Shown: one piece after another, positions 63,067-64,000 of the stretch
Numbering within the stretch: position 1 is the first letter of the stretch
Layout: every line of letters begins with the position of its first letter
DNA from: Paracoccaceae bacterium
Lineage (GTDB): Bacteria; Pseudomonadota; Alphaproteobacteria; Rhodobacterales; Rhodobacteraceae
NCBI GenBank assembly: GCA_009773375.1
Contig: WRPH01000003.1
Coordinates: forward strand, 1-64,000
Direction of reading: 5' to 3'
Length of the DNA stretch: 64,000 nucleotides
The notes under the pieces: model-generated
What the model saw: only the letters and a program-made list of their open reading frames with translations
What the model was told of the DNA's origin: nothing
The model's database searches: none
Translations under genes and position numbers: made by a program

Positions 63067-64000
63067 ATGCAGCCCGGACAGCGCAACCTGATCACCGATG
63101 TCGAAGGCCTGCGCGTCGGCAACAGCCACAGCGAGGCGCTGCGGTCTGGCAGCACCGTGCTGACCGCCGACCGCCCGTTCACCGCCGCCGTTCATATCAT
63201 GGGCGGCGCGCCGGGCACGCGGGAAACCGATCTGCTCGCCCCGGATAAACTGGTGCAAGAGGTTGATGCACTTGTGCTTTCCGGTGGTTCGGCCTTTGGG
63301 CTTGATGCCTGTTCGGGTGTGGCTGACAGCCTGCGCGCGCAGGGCCGTGGCTATACCGTCGGCGATCAGAGGGTGCCGATCGTGCCAGGTGCGATCCTGT
63401 TTGATCTCTTGAACGGCGGCGACAAGGCCTGGCCGCGCAACCCCTATTACAGCCTTGGCGAAGCGGCCCTTGCCAACGCCACTGCCGATTTTCAGCTTGG
63501 CACCGCAGGCGCTGGCTTTGGCGCGATGACCGGCAGCCACAAGGGCGGCCTCGGCTCTGCCTCATTGGTCCTGCCCTCGGGTCTGACTGTCGGTGCGCTT
63601 GTCGCGGTCAATGCGCTTGGCTCTGTCACCGTTGGCGACACCGCGCATTTCTGGGCCGCGCCATGGGAATACGGTGGCGAGTTTGGCGGCCGCGGTCCCT
63701 GCGCCACCTGCGCGCCCACTGCAGCGCCGCGCCTCCGCAAACGCATGGGCGAGGCCACCACCATCGCCATCATCGCGACCGATGCCCGGCTGACCCAGGC
63801 TCAGTGCCAGCGCCTTGCCACCGCCGCACATGATGGCATGGCGCGTGCCATCGTGCCGTCACACACGCCGCTGGATGGCGATCTGGTCTTTGCCGCCGCC
63901 ACCGGAGCCAAACCGCTGCAAGACCCGCTGACCGAGACGTTCCATCTTGGTCACGCCGCCGCCACTTGCCTTGCCCGCGCCATTGCCCGCGCGATTTATC
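63067..64000 (+). CDS. P1-family (S58/DmpA-like) aminopeptidase, partial at right edge
   Basis: At least 311 residues, with no stop before the window ends. ITDVEGLRVGNSHSEALRSG is the family opening. VDALVLSGGSAFGLDACSGV and HKGGLGSASLVLPSG follow; the serine in GLGSAS is the expected nucleophile of the self-cleaving DmpA fold. GGAEFGG-like glycine segments and HLGHAAATCLARAI follow. These enzymes release N-terminal or D/L amino acids; substrate unknown. Divergent from the SDR gene, 58 bases apart. Confidence 0.87.
   Translation, partial: MQPGQRNLITDVEGLRVGNSHSEALRSGSTVLTADRPFTAAVHIMGGAPGTRETDLLAPDKLVQEVDALVLSGGSAFGLDACSGVADSLRAQGRGYTVGDQRVPIVPGAILFDLLNGGDKAWPRNPYYSLGEAALANATADFQLGTAGAGFGAMTGSHKGGLGSASLVLPSGLTVGALVAVNALGSVTVGDTAHFWAAPWEYGGEFGGRGPCATCAPTAAPRLRKRMGEATTIAIIATDARLTQAQCQRLATAAHDGMARAIVPSHTPLDGDLVFAAATGAKPLQDPLTETFHLGHAAATCLARAIARAIY

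Overview
The window reads as the chromosome of an alphaproteobacterium of the family Rhodobacteraceae (Rhodobacter/Gemmobacter-like). The grounds are the GC-rich coding bias, an RpoHII-type heat-shock sigma factor, an L-malyl-CoA/beta-methylmalyl-CoA lyase (Mcl1) that closely matches the Rhodobacter protein as I remember it, TIGR02302 next to lysA, and short Rhodobacteraceae-style intergenic repeats. The identification is by family recognition only. Nearly all of the window is coding. No rRNA, tRNA or CRISPR array is visible. No gap longer than about 300 bp lacks a gene or pseudogene.

Layout. 1-8.2 kb: the end of an IS630-type transposase, truA, the ycjX/ycjF-like pair, then leftward coaBC-dut-moeB-like and rpoH-chaN-like. 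8.4-19.5 kb: a GST with a C-terminal metal-binding-like tail, yifB, a leftward rsmI-yraN-gshB block divergent from an LpoA-like lipoprotein, glnD, murJ and a rhomboid homologue without its catalytic residues. 19.6-32.3 kb: trpS plus an unknown membrane protein, tlpA/argH divergent by 15 bp, two tiny lipoproteins, lysA, TIGR02302, a zinc-ribbon protein, ftsEX-plsC-tfoX and a PPOX flavoprotein. 32.4-43 kb: accA, a pyruvyl-transferase-like gene, mcl1, a DgcA-like epimerase with a D-amino-acid transaminase, a broken calcium-binding-repeat gene, N-formylglutamate amidohydrolase, pyk, rpmI-rplT and an M20 peptidase. 43.0-49.8 kb: seven tightly packed rightward genes of unknown function around an AAA ATPase. 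49.8-64 kb: a decayed GMC oxidoreductase gene, pheS/pheT, panBC, a cupin, an L,D-transpeptidase, a GlsB-like protein, creatinase with a structured leader, YghU, a zinc-ribbon protein, a RAYT transposase with REP hairpins beside it, an unusual SDR and a P1 peptidase cut by the window edge.

Working together. FtsEX, MurJ, the LpoA-like protein, the L,D-transpeptidase and LysA (diaminopimelate) all serve the cell wall. CoaBC and PanBC serve pantothenate/CoA synthesis. The DgcA-like epimerase and D-amino-acid transaminase make a plausible D-amino-acid pair. RpoH, GshB, the two GSTs, ChaN-like and GlsB-like proteins suggest stress and redox functions. The best candidate for an undescribed system is the seven-gene operon at 43084-49756: a coiled-coil protein, two large soluble unknowns, a Cys/His miniprotein, an AAA ATPase, a two-helix membrane protein and a DUF1523-like membrane protein. 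The second is the creatinase leader at about 60129-60255. The third is the RAYT/REP set: two inverted REP pairs 40 kb apart, one beside the transposase gene.
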